Below are positions 40,918-43,399 of a stretch of DNA of 43,399 bases, piece by piece. The notes beneath the pieces are model-generated. The model was given only the letters and a program-made list of their open reading frames with translations, was not told the origin of the DNA and searched no databases. Every line of letters starts with the position of its first letter. The first letter of the stretch is position 1. Location of the stretch: assembly GCA_944358545.1 (NCBI GenBank), contig CALVRJ010000008.1, forward strand, positions 1-43,399. Direction: 5' to 3'. The stretch is from an uncultured Bacilli bacterium. Its GTDB lineage: Bacteria; Bacillota_I; Bacilli_A; RF39; UBA660. The translations under genes were made by a program, and so were the position numbers.

Positions 40918-43399
40918 CTATGATAAAATGTATGGATCTTGCATGGTTCCATTTCCGGAAAATTCTATTTTACTTGGGTCGATATTGATTACTGGTCTTA
41001 CTCCATAAATATCATTTACTCCACGTCTTTGAATATTACCCGTTGATTCTACATCTACATTTGCCGCATAAAACCACACATCAAAACTGTATGAAGTCAT
41101 TGTCCAATAATTATTACCGCTATACAAATAATAAAGCATATTGTTTGAATTAAAAGTTCCACCAGCCATTTTTGCTTCATCCATTGTAATTAGACCAACT
41201 GGATATGTAAGTTTTCCATTACCTTTTGTAGTACTTGCACTAAAACTATCGTTAATTGGACAAAATAAATTTGGAAAACCATTACCCATACCATAATAAA
41301 TTGTAGGGTTTAATCCATATGCTAAATTACTCCAAGAAACATTTGAACTATCTACAATAATTCGGTTATTACAAAATACTTCATTTTTGGAAAGTTTTTC
41401 AGTATAATTTTTTAAATTATTATTATACCAACTATCTAAATATGTTTTTACCGTACTATTCACATCATTACTTTGTGACTGTTCCTTTGTCGTAGTTCCA
41501 TATCCTAAGCCACTTAAGGTCATATTTGTAGATGAATTATATTTTTTAGTATATGATAAAAGCTGACAAACTGCATCCTTACTTGTACTAAAACATGTAT
41601 AATATCCTACTTTATCAGGCGCGATTGTTCCTCGAATTAAATCTCCAGAAAGTTTATAACCTCGGTTATTTTTATCTAATGTATAACTTGTTCCAAAATA
41701 ATAGTTTGCCGTATTTGATAAATTAGATTTATTATATGTCGATAAACCGCTATTTGTGCCAGTAAAATTATTTGGATTAGCATGCATATATCCAATATAT
41801 GTATTATCATTATTAAAATTATTAAATTTACTAGTTCCAATCTGTCTATCACTTGATGATTCACCGTTTATATGAGGATTTTTTCCGTCATATATAAGTC
41901 TTACGGTTCCATCTCCGTTTACTCTTATTACTCGCCAATAGAATCCGGCAAATTTAACATAATTACTTGATGTAGAACCACGGTAATAATACGTCATTCC
42001 ATCATCATCGCTGTTGGCATACATTCCAACACCAGTTATATCATAACTTTTTGGTATTTGTGAATAAGTATAATAAGTAAAATCGTAAACAACTTGACCC
42101 GAATCAGTCATTTCTTTAGACATATTAATGATTTTATATATTTGCGGCTGATTATTTAAAGTATCAATTCTAAAAAAAGTATAATAATTTTCTCCTTCGT
42201 TTAAATCAAAATCATTTAAATCATAAGGGGTTAAATTAGAAATATTATAATTACCCGTTTGCTTATCAAAAGTGTATTCTGTTCCAAAATAAATTCTACT
42301 AGAGCCAATTTTATTTGATGAGATATTTGTTTCATGCTTCTCATCATATAAAATGCTTGGACTTGTCTTTGTAAAATCTGGCGTTCCTTTAGCTTCAATA
42401 ATCGCCTTTGCTTCTTCAATATTTGGATTTTGGGCTTCAGTCGCAATTAAACAATCACCAAAATCATCAATATTGTTTTTCTTACAATATGAAGTATATC
42501 TAATTGCTGTTGACTGAGCTTTTATTTCACTCTCATTTACAGCTTTATCTTTTACATATGCAGTTACTAAATAATCGCCTTCATCTAAACCAGTAAATGT
42601 ATAGTTTGGATTATCACTTTCTATATAGGTCTTCCCGCCATCTTTACTATAGTAATATTTATATAACCCACTTTCATTATCTGTTGCTTCTAAAGTTACT
42701 TCCATTACATCATCTTTAGTTTCGATATTCATATTTGATAAAGTTGGTTCGTTTCCATCTACTTTATATTCACTACTACATTTATTCGTAGTGTTTCCAA
42801 CCATATCAGTTGCTTTTATACATAACTCTTGTGAATTTTTATTACTTTCTAAAGTTATAGTAGCTTTGTTATTTTCTAGATTTAATGCTTTATTAGGCGT
42901 GCAGTCTTTCCCTACACAATATAATACTTCTTTTACTTTATCATTATCTGTTACTTCCGTATTTAATGAAAGACCTTTATACCATCCATTTTCTCCTTTG
43001 ACATTATCACCTATATTTATATTTACTTTAGGAGATGTATTATCTAAAGTTGTAAATGGTTTACTACTATAGACTACTTTCCCATTATCTCCTTCAGCTT
43101 TTACATACATTGTATATGTTGTATTTGGTTTTAAATGATATATGTTATATATGTTTTCACTGCTTTCATACCATGTATTATTATCTATAGAGTAATAATA
43201 TTTTATTGCACCTTCCGCATCTATTTCTGCTTTCACACTTGTTTCGGTTGGAGTTAGTATAATATCGTTTATTCTTAAATTATCTTCTTCTGGACTATCG
43301 GCATCTGGAAATTCTGTAGGATGTCCATCTTGAACATAATCTAAATTTACATCAGCTTCCACACTTCCTACATCTTCTGGATTATTTCCGGTATATTCC
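40918..43399 (-). CDS. Large surface protein with Ig-like repeats, partial
   Basis: The frame is open through the window end, so only the C-terminal part (about 826 codons) is seen and the N-terminus lies beyond. Two or more Ig/fibronectin-like modules come first (for example SVKAEIDAEGAIKYYYSIDN, DNESGLYKYYYSKDGG, with paired Cys). A linker follows, then a C-terminal module of about 380 residues holding FAGFYWRVIRVNGDGTVRLIY, WTMTSYS and YGVRPVINIDP, ending DPYIL. The module is common in uncultured Bacillota and resembles DUF6273/SUMF-like folds; its function is unknown. YFGTEYTFDK and YFGTSYTLDK form an internal repeat. There is no sorting signal at the C-terminus. The GTG at 43362 is not the real start. 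Confidence 0.75.
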   Translation of the reverse strand, partial: EYTGNNPEDVGSVEADVNLDYVQDGHPTEFPDADSPEEDNLRINDIILTPTETSVKAEIDAEGAIKYYYSIDNNTWYESSENIYNIYHLKPNTTYTMYVKAEGDNGKVVYSSKPFTTLDNTSPKVNINIGDNVKGENGWYKGLSLNTEVTDNDKVKEVLYCVGKDCTPNKALNLENNKATITLESNKNSQELCIKATDMVGNTTNKCSSEYKVDGNEPTLSNMNIETKDDVMEVTLEATDNESGLYKYYYSKDGGKTYIESDNPNYTFTGLDEGDYLVTAYVKDKAVNESEIKAQSTAIRYTSYCKKNNIDDFGDCLIATEAQNPNIEEAKAIIEAKGTPDFTKTSPSILYDEKHETNISSNKIGSSRIYFGTEYTFDKQTGNYNISNLTPYDLNDFDLNEGENYYTFFRIDTLNNQPQIYKIINMSKEMTDSGQVVYDFTYYTYSQIPKSYDITGVGMYANSDDDGMTYYYRGSTSSNYVKFAGFYWRVIRVNGDGTVRLIYDGKNPHINGESSSDRQIGTSKFNNFNNDNTYIGYMHANPNNFTGTNSGLSTYNKSNLSNTANYYFGTSYTLDKNNRGYKLSGDLIRGTIAPDKVGYYTCFSTSKDAVCQLLSYTKKYNSSTNMTLSGLGYGTTTKEQSQSNDVNSTVKTYLDSWYNNNLKNYTEKLSKNEVFCNNRIIVDSSNVSWSNLAYGLNPTIYYGMGNGFPNLFCPINDSFSASTTKGNGKLTYPVGLITMDEAKMAGGTFNSNNMLYYLYSGNNYWTMTSYSFDVWFYAANVDVESTGNIQRRGVNDIYGVRPVINIDPSKIEFSGNGTMQDPYILS

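Noticed and set aside
1-43399. CRISPR arrays and complete toxin-antitoxin pairs
   Set aside because: No regularly spaced repeats with unique spacers, and no small paired ORFs of recognised toxin-antitoxin families. The 42-bp repeats are coding and contiguous.

Overview
The window is about 27% G+C, with Shine-Dalgarno sites of the AAGGAG type, frequent extended -10 promoters (TGnTATAAT) and densely packed genes. Surface proteins carry sortase signals. Stop codons include TGA (for example at 17423-17425), and the tRNA-Trp has a CCA anticodon, so the standard bacterial code applies. Together this points to a low-GC Bacillota, probably a gut-type, little-studied Bacilli or Erysipelotrichia/RF39-like lineage. 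Species cannot be named from the sequence alone. LysM, CwlD-like and SleB-like proteins hint at a spore-former but do not prove it.

Left part (1-13.6 kb). A GC-homopolymer block (1-170) looks like a mobile-element scar. It is followed on the minus strand by a LysM protein, a membrane polymer-forming protein, and a run of six genes: vWA protein, J-domain/coiled-coil protein, two orphans, polyprenyl synthetase and lipoprotein. After a small lipoprotein gene comes an IS30-like element (about 8638-10359) whose transposase is frameshifted near its C-terminus. Then come an orphan gene, a DedA protein on the plus strand, and a minus-strand pair made of a membrane protein and a coiled-coil protein.

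Middle (13.8-29.7 kb). A tight plus-strand operon holds an HI0933/BaiN-type flavoprotein, two tandem DUF2207-like membrane paralogs, a COG2509-type flavoprotein and an unnamed protein. Next are a VanZ-RDD membrane protein (minus), dedA-glmS (plus), an alpha/beta hydrolase preceded by a roughly 280-nt structured leader ending in a terminator, a zinc-ribbon/PASTA protein, tRNA-Trp and an SDR oxidoreductase. A DHH-DHHA1 (GdpP/NrnA-like) phosphoesterase gene has been cut by an IS110 element; the junctions can be rebuilt exactly and the 411-residue frame is restored.

Right part (29.7-43.4 kb). A decayed stretch contains a Ca2+/cation antiporter pseudogene with one putative start-codon loss and three A-tract frameshifts. 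It is followed by cell-surface genes. A class B-type sortase is divergent from a secreted NPKTG protein. Then come a low-molecular-weight phosphatase, a flavin reductase, a SleB-like hydrolase, an Abi_2-htrA operon, a CwlD-like amidase, a protein with 42-bp repeats and a DUF3800 protein. Last are a thioester-domain adhesin (VPNTG signal) translationally overlapping its own sortase, and a large Ig-like surface protein that runs off the window end. The two sortase-substrate pairs with different sorting motifs suggest two separate cell-wall anchoring routes.
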